Below are positions 25,552-34,046 of a DNA stretch of 64,000 nucleotides, piece by piece. The notes under the pieces are model-generated. The model was given only the letters and a program-made list of their open reading frames with translations. It made no database searches and was not told the origin of the DNA. This stretch comes from VAZQ01 sp963827585 (GTDB taxonomy: Bacteria; Pseudomonadota; Alphaproteobacteria; Rhizobiales; Xanthobacteraceae): positions 62,001 to 126,000 of the forward strand of contig CAWHCK010000049.1 of the NCBI GenBank assembly GCA_963827585.1, written 5' to 3'. The position numbers and the translations under genes are program-made. Position 1 is the stretch's first letter. Every line of letters starts with the position of its first letter.

Positions 25552-25570
25552 CGGCGCATTGCGGGCGAGG

Positions 25571-26659
25571 CTACACCCTTGCCACGCCGCGCACCTCGCG
25601 CGGGAACAGGTCGTCGATGGTCATCCGCCGGTGGGTCACGCCCTGGTCGTGGGCATAGCGGCAGAACGCCTCGATCGTCGGCCGGCTCTCCTCGACCCCA
25701 TAGGGATAAGGATCGGGGCCGTAGCTGGCGGCGAGCTCGTCGGCGATGGCCGCCGCCCACGGCAGTGGGATGCGCGCGCAGGTGAAATCGCGCAGCCGGT
25801 TGAAGCAGCGACGCTTGGCCTCGTCGAACATCTTGAACAGGTTCATCGCGATCCACGGATACTGCTCGAACGCCGTCCGCCGGATGGCGATGAGATGCAT
25901 GATGGGGAAGATCCCGGTCTTCTTGAAGAAGCGCTCCTCTTCGGCGCGATGGTTCGGATAAAGCCGGACGAGCGGACCGCCGGGCACAAATGTTTCCGGC
26001 GCGCGCGCGGAGATCACCGCATCGATCTCGCCGCTCGCGAGCATGGCGGAGAGGCTGGTGTCGGGTCGCGGCTGATAGCGGATACCGGTCGGCAGCTTGA
26101 GCTCCACCTTCTCCGCGCGTCCGGGTTCGTTGACGCCGGCCTGCAGCCAATGGATTTTTGCGAGGTCGACGCCCTGGTCCTCCGCGAGAAAACCCCGCAC
26201 ATAGATGCCGGCGGTCTGCGCCCATTCCGGAATACCGACGGCACGGCTCTCGAGGTCCTTCGCGGTGCGGATGCCGCGGTCGGCGCGCACATAGATCGCG
26301 GAGTGGCGGTGCACGCGCGACGGGAAAACCGGGATCGCGACCATCGGCGCGGCGCCCTGGGACGTCAGCGAGACGAATTTCCCGAACGACAGTTCCGAGA
26401 CGTCCCATTCGAGCGACTTGGTGAAGCGAAAAGTGATCTCCTCGATCGATGGAAAGATCAAGGGCGTCAACGTGATGCCGTCCGCCCGCACCAGTCCCTG
26501 TGCGATCTCGCGCACGTGCTCGTAGTCGCAGACCGCGAGCGTGAGATGCACTGCGGCGATGCCGTTGCTGCTGACGATGTGTGGGCTGCGCAGTTCCGGC
26601 AGCGGCCCGCGAGCGGCCTCGTGTCCGCGCGTCGGCCTCGGCATCTCTTGGGCGGTCAT
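25571..26659 (-). CDS. 4,5-dihydroxyphthalate decarboxylase-like protein
   Basis: 362 residues with no signal peptide. The sequence follows 4,5-dihydroxyphthalate decarboxylase (Pht5-like), a cytoplasmic enzyme built on a periplasmic-binding-protein fold: SLEWDVSELSFGKFV, VFPSRVHRHSAIYVRADRGI, EWAQTAGIYVRGFL, the NEPGRAEKVELKLP segment and AMLASGEIDAVISARAP. The likely role is decarboxylation of a dihydroxylated aromatic dicarboxylate to protocatechuate or a relative. The first 35 residues are extra and low in order. Because the nearby importer lacks a binding protein, a binding role should be kept in mind, but the lack of an export signal argues against it. Confidence 0.82.
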   Translation of the reverse strand: MTAQEMPRPTRGHEAARGPLPELRSPHIVSSNGIAAVHLTLAVCDYEHVREIAQGLVRADGITLTPLIFPSIEEITFRFTKSLEWDVSELSFGKFVSLTSQGAAPMVAIPVFPSRVHRHSAIYVRADRGIRTAKDLESRAVGIPEWAQTAGIYVRGFLAEDQGVDLAKIHWLQAGVNEPGRAEKVELKLPTGIRYQPRPDTSLSAMLASGEIDAVISARAPETFVPGGPLVRLYPNHRAEEERFFKKTGIFPIMHLIAIRRTAFEQYPWIAMNLFKMFDEAKRRCFNRLRDFTCARIPLPWAAAIADELAASYGPDPYPYGVEESRPTIEAFCRYAHDQGVTHRRMTIDDLFPREVRGVARV

Positions 26660-26721
26660 GGGAAGTCCCTCTCTGTGTCCGCGTGATCGTTATTGAGTTG
26701 CTGCGCCCGCTGCAATGATTA

Positions 26722-26794
26722 GAGCATGATCCCGAAAAAGCCTGCCCCGGACTTGATCCGGGGTGGGTACCGGTTTTCGGAAAAGATCATGCTC
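26722..26794. repeat. 73-bp dispersed palindromic repeat, copy 2
   Basis: Nearly identical to 5815-5887 over its full length and in the same orientation, beginning GAGCATGATC and ending GATCATGCTC. It lies in the gap between the decarboxylase-like gene and the PQQ-dehydrogenase block. Confidence 0.85.
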
Positions 26795-26807
26795 CAGCAA
26801 TGAGCTA

Positions 26808-26844
26808 GAGCGCGATGACGATTCGAAGAAAAGTCATCGCGCTC
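26808..26844. repeat. Perfect 12-bp inverted repeat
   Basis: GAGCGCGATGAC (26808-26819) and its exact complement GTCATCGCGCTC (26833-26844) are separated by 13 bp. It lies 75 bp past the end of the minus-strand cytochrome gene and next to the 73-bp repeat. No T-run follows, so a repeat element is more likely than a terminator. Confidence 0.6.
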
Positions 26845-26917
26845 CAGCCGATTTGCCCGCGCCGGCTTTCCGGGGGCATGTAGGGTCGAAATTGTCGGGC
26901 GGGACGGGCAGGAGGGG

Positions 26918-27508
26918 CTACCGGGACGCTGCATAATGCGCGAGCGCGGTGAGATCGGCGTCGGATCTCCCGAGCACGACGCTGGTCATGAGTGTGTCGG
27001 CACCGGACCGCTTGTCGTCGCGAAACTGCTTCATCGCGTAAATCATGTAATCGATGCGCTGTTTCGCCAGGCGCGGCATCTGCTCTTGTCCGGCCAAAGT
27101 GGGCAGGTGACAGGACCCGCAGCGCAGCGCGGCGGCAAGCTCGCCTCCGCGTGTCACCAGCGCGGGATCGATCGCCTCGTCGCTTGCCTTGGGTGCAAGC
27201 TTGGAGAAGTGTTTCGCCAAGGCATCCATTTCGTCGTCTTTGAGATCCTTGACCAGCGGCATCATCACCTCGATCCGGCGTACGCCCTCGCGCATCAGGA
27301 ACAGCTGGTTCAAGATGAAGAATTCCGGCTGCCCCGCCAGCGAGGGGATATTCTCCATGCGCGAGTTGCCGTCCTCGCCGTGACAGGCGCCGCAGAGCTG
27401 GATCCGCTCGGCGAGCGGCACGCTCTGGCCGAACGCGGAAGCGCCGCAGAGAACGGCGGCCGCCAGCCCGAAGACCAGCGACCGCCACCATGTTGAAACG
27501 ATGTGCAT
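26918..27508 (-). CDS. Dihaem cytochrome c (c4-like)
   Basis: About 196 residues with a Sec signal peptide (hydrophobic core FGLAAAVLCGASAFG, cleavage near AFGQ). Two CxxCH haem sites, CGACH near residue 39 and CGSCH near 130, each with a downstream methionine candidate, fit the two-domain c4 class. It is the last gene of the minus-strand PQQ-dehydrogenase block and lies 43 bp past the end of a dehydrogenase gene, so it is a likely periplasmic electron acceptor. Starts at GTG 27526 and ATG 27523 are also possible. Confidence 0.87.
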   Translation of the reverse strand: MHIVSTWWRSLVFGLAAAVLCGASAFGQSVPLAERIQLCGACHGEDGNSRMENIPSLAGQPEFFILNQLFLMREGVRRIEVMMPLVKDLKDDEMDALAKHFSKLAPKASDEAIDPALVTRGGELAAALRCGSCHLPTLAGQEQMPRLAKQRIDYMIYAMKQFRDDKRSGADTLMTSVVLGRSDADLTALAHYAASR

Positions 27509-27550
27509 CACATCGTCGCGCATCACGTGTTGCGCGCTACGTTCCAGGTC

Positions 27551-28822
27551 CTACTTGACCTTGCCTTTTGGCGCGGCCGCGGTTTTCGGCGCGGCGTAGG
27601 AGATGCGGTAGGTCGCACCGTTCTGCTCGTCGGATACGAGCAGCGCGCCGTCCGGCATCTGCAGAAGGTAGGTAGGTCGGCCGTAGAACTCGTTCTTTCC
27701 CTCGTCGAGCAACCCGGTCATGAACGGTTCGAGCTTGGCGGTTCCATTCGGCTGGGTTCTCGCCACCACCACGTCATAACCGAACTTCTTTTCCCGGTTC
27801 CAGGAGCCGCGCCGGGCGATAAAAGCCGTGTTCTGGTAGGTATTGGGGAACATGCCGCCGGTATAGAACTTGATGCCGAGCCCGGCGGCATGCGGTCCCG
27901 TCAGGGCGGCAGGCAGTACCACGCCGACGCACGGATTCGGCCGCTTGATGTCGGGATCGGGCACGCCGTTGGCGTGGCAATAGGGGAAGCCGAAATTGGC
28001 GCCTTCCTGGCCCTTGGCGACGCGGTTGAGCTCGTCCTGCGGTCCGTCGTTGCCGGCCCAGTCGCGGCCGTTGTCGGTGAACCACAGCTCCTTCGTGACG
28101 GGATGCCAGTCGAAGCCGACCGTATTTCTCACCCCGCGCGCAACGATTTCCATGCCCGAGCCGTCGGCGTTGTAGCGGCGGATCTGCCCATGCACGCCCG
28201 GATTGACCTCGCACACGTTGCAGTTCGCGCCCACCTGTACGTAGAGCTTGCCGTCGGGCCCGAACGCGACGTATTTCCAGTTGTGGTGGATATCGGGCGG
28301 GAGATTGAACTTGTCCGTCAGGTCGACCGGTTGCCCGACATTGTCGAGCTTGTCCTCGATGTTGTCGTAGCGCAGGACCTTGTTGATGGCGAACACGTAG
28401 AGCGCGCCATCCTTGATCGCGAGGCCGTTGGGCTGGGTCAGTCCCGACAGCAGGGTCTTGACCTCGCGCTTGCCGTCCTTGTCGGTGATGGCATAGACGC
28501 GTCCGAGCTGCCGCGTGCCCATGAAGATCGTGCCCTTCGGGCCCATCACCATGGTGCGCGCGCCCGGATGGCCGTGCGACCAGACCTCGGCCTTGAAGCC
28601 CGCCGGCAGCTTGAGCTTGTCGACCGGGAGCTTCTCGGCCGCGGTCACGGTGGGCGGCGTCGGGTGCGGCTTGAGGTTCTGGTCCTGATTGCTGGCCCCT
28701 TGCTTGGTCTGGTCGAGGGGGCTGAACCCGGGTGGCTGCTGGGCGGCGGCCGACCAGGCGAAAAGGCCGGCGATCGTGCCTGCAAGGAGCAGGCTCCGCC
28801 GGATGGCATGGCATGTCGTCAT
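27551..28822 (-). CDS. PQQ-dependent glucose/sorbosone-type dehydrogenase (paralogue 1)
   Basis: 423 residues, exported (signal LLLAGTIAGLFAWSAAAQ). Six-bladed beta-propeller GSDH family: LPAGFKAEVWSHG, GLTQPNGLAIKDGALYV, RGVRNTVGFDWHP, LWFTDNGRDW and FGFPYCH. It carries a CNVC motif (CNxC), shared with the other two paralogues here. It would oxidise a sugar or alcohol in the periplasm using PQQ. The start at 28822 follows GGGAGGAAA. It lies between two dihaem cytochrome c genes. Confidence 0.88.
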   Translation of the reverse strand: MTTCHAIRRSLLLAGTIAGLFAWSAAAQQPPGFSPLDQTKQGASNQDQNLKPHPTPPTVTAAEKLPVDKLKLPAGFKAEVWSHGHPGARTMVMGPKGTIFMGTRQLGRVYAITDKDGKREVKTLLSGLTQPNGLAIKDGALYVFAINKVLRYDNIEDKLDNVGQPVDLTDKFNLPPDIHHNWKYVAFGPDGKLYVQVGANCNVCEVNPGVHGQIRRYNADGSGMEIVARGVRNTVGFDWHPVTKELWFTDNGRDWAGNDGPQDELNRVAKGQEGANFGFPYCHANGVPDPDIKRPNPCVGVVLPAALTGPHAAGLGIKFYTGGMFPNTYQNTAFIARRGSWNREKKFGYDVVVARTQPNGTAKLEPFMTGLLDEGKNEFYGRPTYLLQMPDGALLVSDEQNGATYRISYAAPKTAAAPKGKVK

Positions 28823-29025
28823 CACGTTTCCTCCCTTGGTGCGGAAATCCTTCGCCGCTGGTCCGATCGGATGTGGCCGGTCGACGGCGCCGAATAGTTT
28901 CCTTGTTGCAATATTCAACGCCTTGCCCGCCCTGTGCAATCAGCAATTTCAGGGTGCGCAAGGCCCGTTCTGCCGTATGTCGCGTCCGCGGATTGCTATC
29001 AGCACGGCGACGGTTCGTGGATGCG

Positions 29026-29595
29026 TCACTTCAGCCTTGCGAGGAAATAGGCGAGATCGACGAAATCCGCGTCCTTCATGGTATAGACGACTTCCGACAT
29101 CTGCGCATCGTAGCCGCGGCGCGAATTGTCCTTGTATCCGCGCATCGCCTTGAGCAGATAGTCCTCGCGCTGACCGGCAAGCCGGGGAACGTTCTCTTGC
29201 CCGGCATAGTTGGCCTGGTGACAGAAGTTGCAGCGGTGCTCCTGGCTCAGCGCCCGTGCTCGTTCCATGCGCGCGGGATCGGGCGTGTCCGAAACCGGCA
29301 CTGGCGGCGGCAGTTTCGCAATGATGTCCGCGGCTTTGCGCAGGTCGTCGTCGGAGAGCCCCTTGGCCATCTCGTTCATGGGTTCGGTGACGCGCATTCT
29401 CTCCCGGAACATGAGCAGCTGCACCATGCTGTAGAACGCGGGCTGAGCGCCGAGCGAGGGGGTTTCGGGAAGCTGCGACGTGCCGGTCTCGCCATGGCAG
29501 GCGAAGCAGGTCGGCAGCCGGGCGTCGAGCGACTGCGCCCAGACGGGCAGGGCAGCCAAACCGGCGAGGATCGCCCCGACAGCAAGGCTGCGCAT
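29026..29595 (-). CDS. Dihaem cytochrome c (c4-like), second copy
   Basis: 189 residues with a short signal peptide (LAVGAILAGLAALPVWAQ). Haem sites are CFACH at 30-34 and CNFCH at 122-126. It is homologous to the cytochrome at 26918 in layout (PSLGAQPAFY matches PSLAGQPEFF; VPRLAGQREDYLLKAM matches MPRLAKQRIDYMIYAM). It lies 66 bp after a PQQ-dehydrogenase gene, so it appears that a dehydrogenase-cytochrome pair has been duplicated. Confidence 0.88.
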   Translation of the reverse strand: MRSLAVGAILAGLAALPVWAQSLDARLPTCFACHGETGTSQLPETPSLGAQPAFYSMVQLLMFRERMRVTEPMNEMAKGLSDDDLRKAADIIAKLPPPVPVSDTPDPARMERARALSQEHRCNFCHQANYAGQENVPRLAGQREDYLLKAMRGYKDNSRRGYDAQMSEVVYTMKDADFVDLAYFLARLK

Positions 29596-29661
29596 ACATC
29601 CTCCAGGGCTGTTCGTAACGCACGAGGACGAGGGCGGCGGAGCGCCCTCGAGGCTGGATCA

Positions 29662-30915
29662 TCAGCGCGCGGCGGTGCGCGCGTCACCATAGCTCACCCG
29701 CCAGACCGCGCCGTTCCAGTCGTCGGAGATGAGCACGGAACCATCCTTCATCACCAGCACGTCCACTGGTCGCCCGACATAGGTGTTGTTGTCGAGGAAA
29801 CCGGTAACGAGGAACTCCATCGGTCCCGCGGTGCCGTCTTTCTTGACGTTGACGACGACGACATCGCCGCCGATCTTGTTGGTCTTGTTCCAGGAACCGT
29901 GGCGAGCGACCAGGATCTGGTTCTTGTATTTCGCGGGGAACGAGTTGCCGGTATAGAACTTCATGCCGAGCGCGGCCGAATGCGGTCCCATCAGCGCGAT
30001 GGGCGGCGTGAACTCGCTGCACTTGCGGCCCCAGCCGAATTCCTGGTCGGGCAAATCGCCCTGGTGGCAGTATGGGAAGCCGAAGTGCTGGCCGACCTTG
30101 GTGATGCGATTGAGCTCATCGTTGGGAAGCTCTTCCGAGAACCAGTCGCGGCCGTTATCGGTGAAGTACATTTCCCTCGACGTCGGGTGCCAGTCGAAGC
30201 CGACCGTGTTGCGGATGCCGTGCGCGATCGTCTCCATGCCGCTGCCGTCCAGGTTGACGCGGCGCATGGTGCCGTAGCCTTCGCGCGGCATGCAGATGTT
30301 GCAGGGCGCGCCGATCTCGAAATAGGCCTTGTTGTCAGGCCCGATGGCCAGGTATTTCCAGCCGTGCGCCTCGTCCTTCGGCAGGTCCTTGACGAGTACG
30401 GTCGGCTTCGGCGGGTTGTCGAGATTGTCCTCGATGTTATCGATCTTCGAGAGCTGGGACAGCTCCATGATGTAGAGCGTGCCGTTCTTGAAGGCGACGC
30501 CGTTGGGGCGATAGAGGCCGGAAGCAATAACCTTGACCTCGCGCTTGCCGCCCTTGTCGACGATGGCATAGACCTTGTCGAGGAGCCGCGACCCGACGAA
30601 CACCGTGCCCTTGTCGCCGAGCGCGAGCGATCGCGCATTGGCCATTCCGCTGGCATAGACCTCGATCTTGAAGCCCTTGGGCGCCTTGAGTTTGTCGACC
30701 GGCAGCTTGTCCGCCGCGGCCGCCAGCGGCGGAGCGGGGACCGGGGCGAGCTTTTGGGCATCGGGGTTGTCGGGCCGGCCGAACAGCGGCTGGTTCGGCG
30801 CGCCGGGCTCGCCGGGCCTGGGTGGGGGCGACTGCTGCGCGGCGGCGGACCAGGCGAAAAGACCGGCGATGGTGCCTGCAAGCAGCACGCTGCGGCGGAT
30901 GGACGAGCTTGTCAT
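29662..30915 (-). CDS. PQQ-dependent glucose/sorbosone-type dehydrogenase (paralogue 2)
   Basis: 417 residues with a signal peptide nearly identical to paralogue 1 (LLAGTIAGLFAWSAAAQQ) and a Pro-rich linker (about 28-60). Propeller motifs: GFKIEVYASGMANARSL, HGIRNTVGFDWHP, MYFTDNGRDW, FGFPYCHQGD, RHGSWNKT and GRPVDVLVMKDGSVLISDDWNG. CNIC is present. The Asp-rich, TDN-type loop fits calcium and PQQ binding in this family. Followed by a cytochrome c gene on the same strand. Confidence 0.9.
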   Translation of the reverse strand: MTSSSIRRSVLLAGTIAGLFAWSAAAQQSPPPRPGEPGAPNQPLFGRPDNPDAQKLAPVPAPPLAAAADKLPVDKLKAPKGFKIEVYASGMANARSLALGDKGTVFVGSRLLDKVYAIVDKGGKREVKVIASGLYRPNGVAFKNGTLYIMELSQLSKIDNIEDNLDNPPKPTVLVKDLPKDEAHGWKYLAIGPDNKAYFEIGAPCNICMPREGYGTMRRVNLDGSGMETIAHGIRNTVGFDWHPTSREMYFTDNGRDWFSEELPNDELNRITKVGQHFGFPYCHQGDLPDQEFGWGRKCSEFTPPIALMGPHSAALGMKFYTGNSFPAKYKNQILVARHGSWNKTNKIGGDVVVVNVKKDGTAGPMEFLVTGFLDNNTYVGRPVDVLVMKDGSVLISDDWNGAVWRVSYGDARTAAR

Positions 30916-31111
30916 CGTGATGATCCTCCCTGAGATGAAAAACTGATCCGGCGCCGCTTGGAACGGGTAGCACGTCCGCGGGGGACGCGCACTGGATCAG
31001 CTTTCTTGGATTGCAGTGTCCGATATTTTGCCTCCCACGTGCAATTGGGGTCCGGGAAGCCAAGAAAGGTCTCTCGACCGGGTTTGCGCCGCAACGTCGG
31101 CATTGCGGCGA

Positions 31112-32347
31112 TCAGCGCCCGGCAACGCGGCCGTCATAGCTGATGCGGTAGATCGCGCCGGCATAGTCGTCCGACACGAGTAGCGAGCCGTCCTTCATCA
31201 CCTCCAGATCGACGGGGCGGCCGATATAGGAGTTGTCCTGCAAAAAGCCGGTCATGAACGGCTCCCAGGATTTTATGCTGCCGTTCGGATTGAGCTTCGC
31301 AACGATGATGTCGCCGCCAAGCTTGGTGGTCTTGTTCCACGAGCCGTGGCGCGCAATGAAAATCGCATTGCGGTATGCCGCCGGAAACATGCTGCCGGTG
31401 TAGAAGCGCATGCCGAGCGCAGCCGTATGCGGGCCAAGCAGCGCAACGGGCGGCTCGAACTCACTGCACTTGCGCCCCCAACCGAACTGGTCGTCGGGCA
31501 GATCGCCCTGGTGGCAATACGGGTAGCCGAAATGTTGCCCGGCCTTGGTGACGCGGTTGAGTTCGTCGTGCGGCAGCTCCTCCGATAACCAGTCGCGCCC
31601 GTTGTCGGTGAAATAGAGCTCCTTCGTTACCGGATGGAAATCGAACCCGACGGAGTTGCGCACGCCGCGCGCATACGGCTCGACGCTGCTGCCGTCGAGA
31701 CTGATGCGCACGATCTGCGCGTTGGTCTCCGGCGGCAGGCAGATGTTACAGGGCGCGCCGACATTGATGTAAAGCTTGTTGTCGGGTCCGACCGCCATGT
31801 ATTTCCAGCCGTGCGATTGGTGGTTGGGGAACCGGTCGTAGATGACGACGGGCTTCGGTGGATTGTCGATATTGTCCTCGACATTCTCGAGCTTGGAGAC
31901 CTTGGTGCCTTCGGCGATGTAGAGCGCGCCGTTGCGGAAGGCGAGGCCGTTCGGGCGATCCAGGCCCGAGGCAAGGATGTGGAGTTCGCGTTTGCCACCC
32001 TTCTCGACCACCGCGTAGACCTTGTCGAGGATGCGGTTGCTGACGAAGACCGTGCCTTTGTCGCCGAGCCGCAGCGACCGTGCATTGGGCACGCCGCTCA
32101 TGAAGACTTCGATCTTGAAGCCCTTGGGCAACTTGAGCTGTGGGATTGGTAGCTTGTCCGCTGCCGTCGCAAACGGAGGAGGAGTGATGCCGCGCAGCCT
32201 GGTCGCGGCGTCCGAGCTTGGCTGGTTTGGCGTCGGCGGCGGGGGTGTGGGCGTCGATTGCTGGGCTGCGGACGGCCAAGCTGCGAGCGCAGTAGCGAGC
32301 GTGCCGGCAAGCAAGAAGCCGCACCGGTGCGGAAAGCGGATGGGCAT
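31112..32347 (-). CDS. PQQ-dependent glucose/sorbosone-type dehydrogenase (paralogue 3)
   Basis: 411 residues; signal peptide with core FLLAGTLATALAAWPSAAQQ, then a Pro-Thr linker. It shares nearly all paralogue 2 motifs: GFKIEVFMSGVPNARSL, RGVRNSVGFDFHP, LYFTDNGRDW, FGYPYCHQGDLPDDQFGWGRK, RHGSWNKT and a CNIC site. ATG 32347 follows GGGAGGATC. Unlike the other two, no cytochrome gene directly follows; it is the member closest to pqqE. Confidence 0.9.
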   Translation of the reverse strand: MPIRFPHRCGFLLAGTLATALAAWPSAAQQSTPTPPPPTPNQPSSDAATRLRGITPPPFATAADKLPIPQLKLPKGFKIEVFMSGVPNARSLRLGDKGTVFVSNRILDKVYAVVEKGGKRELHILASGLDRPNGLAFRNGALYIAEGTKVSKLENVEDNIDNPPKPVVIYDRFPNHQSHGWKYMAVGPDNKLYINVGAPCNICLPPETNAQIVRISLDGSSVEPYARGVRNSVGFDFHPVTKELYFTDNGRDWLSEELPHDELNRVTKAGQHFGYPYCHQGDLPDDQFGWGRKCSEFEPPVALLGPHTAALGMRFYTGSMFPAAYRNAIFIARHGSWNKTTKLGGDIIVAKLNPNGSIKSWEPFMTGFLQDNSYIGRPVDLEVMKDGSLLVSDDYAGAIYRISYDGRVAGR

Positions 32348-32517
32348 GCGATCCTCCCTCTTCTTGGGATTTCGTCGGCCCCAGTGTCTGACAGTCGTAC
32401 CTTGCGTGCAATTGGAATTGCACCAGCCTCGCATGCCCGTGCAGTGCGGCCGCGCGTGTTGCTCCGCAAGCGCCACAGATGGGAATGCCTGCGATGCGCC
32501 GTGCAGGGGGAAAAACG

Positions 32518-33633
32518 TCACATCCGGCGGTACGCGTAAGGCGCGTCGGTGCGAACCGCCGCCAGTTCCGCGACCTGTGCGTGATCGGGTGCGAGATGGC
32601 AAACGGGATCAGTCGCCCTGGCGTCTCCGGTCAGCGCAAAGGCCTGGCACCGGCAGCCGCCGAAATCCTGCTCGCGCCGCGGGCAGCTCGCACACGGCTC
32701 CTTCATCCACTGCGTGCCGCGGAACGCGTTGAAGGCCGGTGAGTTCGCCCAGATATCGGCGAGCGCATGGTCGCGCACGTTCCAGAACGCAAGTCCGGTA
32801 ATCAACTCGGCGGCGTGGCAGGGCAGCACCTTGCCCGCGGGCGTGACATTGAGCGAGCGCCGGCCCCAGCCGCCAACGCAAGGTTTTGGATAGCGCGCGT
32901 AGTAATCCGGCACCACCGCGTCGATGACGATGCGACCGTGATGCCGCGCACGCAATTCCTCCACCACACGCGCCGCACGCTCGACCTGCTCGTGGGTCGG
33001 CATCAGCATCGCGCGGTTCTTCAGCGCCCAGCCGTAATATTGCACATGCGCGATCTCGACGCGACTGGCGCCGAGGGCAAGGGCGAGATCGACCATGTCG
33101 TCGATCCTGTCGATGTTGGCGCGGTGCATCACGGCGTTTACGGTGAGCGGCAGTTTGTGCTGCACGACCTCGGCGGCAAGCGCGCGCTTGCGCGCAAACG
33201 CGCCGTCATAGCCCGCGATGTGGTCGGCGGACGAGGCTTCGCTGTCCTGGATGGAGATCTGCACATGATCGAGCCCGGCCTCGGCGAGTGCGCCGAGCGT
33301 CTTGGGCGTGATGCCGACGGCGGAGGTGATGAGATTGGTGTAAAGCCCGGCAGCGTGGGCGCCGGCGGTGATGTCGACGAGGTCGCGCCGCGCCCCGGGC
33401 TCGCCGCCCGACAGGTGCACCTGCAAGACACCGAGCTCAGCCGCTTCGCGGAAGACCCGGAGCCAGGTCGTGGTGTCGAGCTCGTCTTCCCTCGCATCGA
33501 GGGCGAGCGGGTTGGAGCAATAGGGGCATCCCAGCGGACAGCGGTGCGTCAGCTCGGCGAGCAGGCCAAGCGGCGAGTGCAAGGGAGCTGCATTGGCCAA
33601 TGCCACGTCGGGCTTGCCTCGTGCAATCTTCAC
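32518..33633 (-). CDS. pqqE: PQQ biosynthesis radical SAM enzyme PqqE
   Basis: 371 residues. Makes the first carbon-carbon link between the Glu and Tyr of PqqA. The radical-SAM cysteines are C32, C36 and C39 (CPLGCPYC), with HLSGGEP for SAM binding. The C-terminal SPASM region has CHAAELI, CASCPRREQDFGGCRCQAF and a final cysteine. It begins with GTG at 33633; an in-frame stop lies just upstream, so no longer form exists. A 119-bp gap separates it from pqqD, larger than the overlaps in the rest of the operon. Confidence 0.95.
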   Translation of the reverse strand: MKIARGKPDVALANAAPLHSPLGLLAELTHRCPLGCPYCSNPLALDAREDELDTTTWLRVFREAAELGVLQVHLSGGEPGARRDLVDITAGAHAAGLYTNLITSAVGITPKTLGALAEAGLDHVQISIQDSEASSADHIAGYDGAFARKRALAAEVVQHKLPLTVNAVMHRANIDRIDDMVDLALALGASRVEIAHVQYYGWALKNRAMLMPTHEQVERAARVVEELRARHHGRIVIDAVVPDYYARYPKPCVGGWGRRSLNVTPAGKVLPCHAAELITGLAFWNVRDHALADIWANSPAFNAFRGTQWMKEPCASCPRREQDFGGCRCQAFALTGDARATDPVCHLAPDHAQVAELAAVRTDAPYAYRRM

Positions 33634-33752
33634 GGCCGCGCCGCCGGTCTTGTCAGCCGGGCAATAAGGGCGTCATCGGCGTCCATGGACGGATCAAACA
33701 CATACGTATGAAGCTGCGATCCTCATCGCAAGCGCGAACCTGCTCGATGATA

Positions 33753-34046
33753 TCACAGTTCCAGGAGTTTCTTGTCGGCCAAGCCGCGCAACAGCGCGCT
33801 GACATCCAAGAGGATTTTCTCCCGCGGCGCCGCCGGATAGGTCCTCGCGAGATCATCGACGATCTCGCCGAAGGTTGCCTCGCCGGTGCAGCGCTTGATG
33901 ATCTCGGCCGCGATCTGGTCGGCCTTGAACACGCGCTCGGGCGCCAGCAGCACCCAACCGCCCTGTGCCTCATTATGGACGAGCCGCACGCCGCGCGGCA
34001 GGCGCGGACGCGCCTCGTCAGCAATGACGGCGACCGGATCGCTCAT
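33753..34046 (-). CDS. pqqD: PQQ biosynthesis peptide chaperone PqqD
   Basis: 97 residues, the normal size. PqqD binds the PqqA peptide and presents it to PqqE. The family pattern is visible: PRLPRGVRLVHNEAQGGWVLLAPERVF, then EIIKRCTGEATFGEIVDDLA and a C-terminal LLDVSALLRGLADKKLLEL. The start at 34046 overlaps the pqqC stop by four bases (ATGA). Confidence 0.94.
   Translation of the reverse strand: MSDPVAVIADEARPRLPRGVRLVHNEAQGGWVLLAPERVFKADQIAAEIIKRCTGEATFGEIVDDLARTYPAAPREKILLDVSALLRGLADKKLLEL

Noticed and set aside
27503..28897. 464-codon plus-strand frame
   Set aside because: Shadow of the PQQ dehydrogenase at 27551-28822.
28732..30933. 733-codon open frame on the plus strand
   Set aside because: It lies antisense to two PQQ dehydrogenases and a cytochrome c with clear motifs; long antisense frames are expected in GC-rich DNA.
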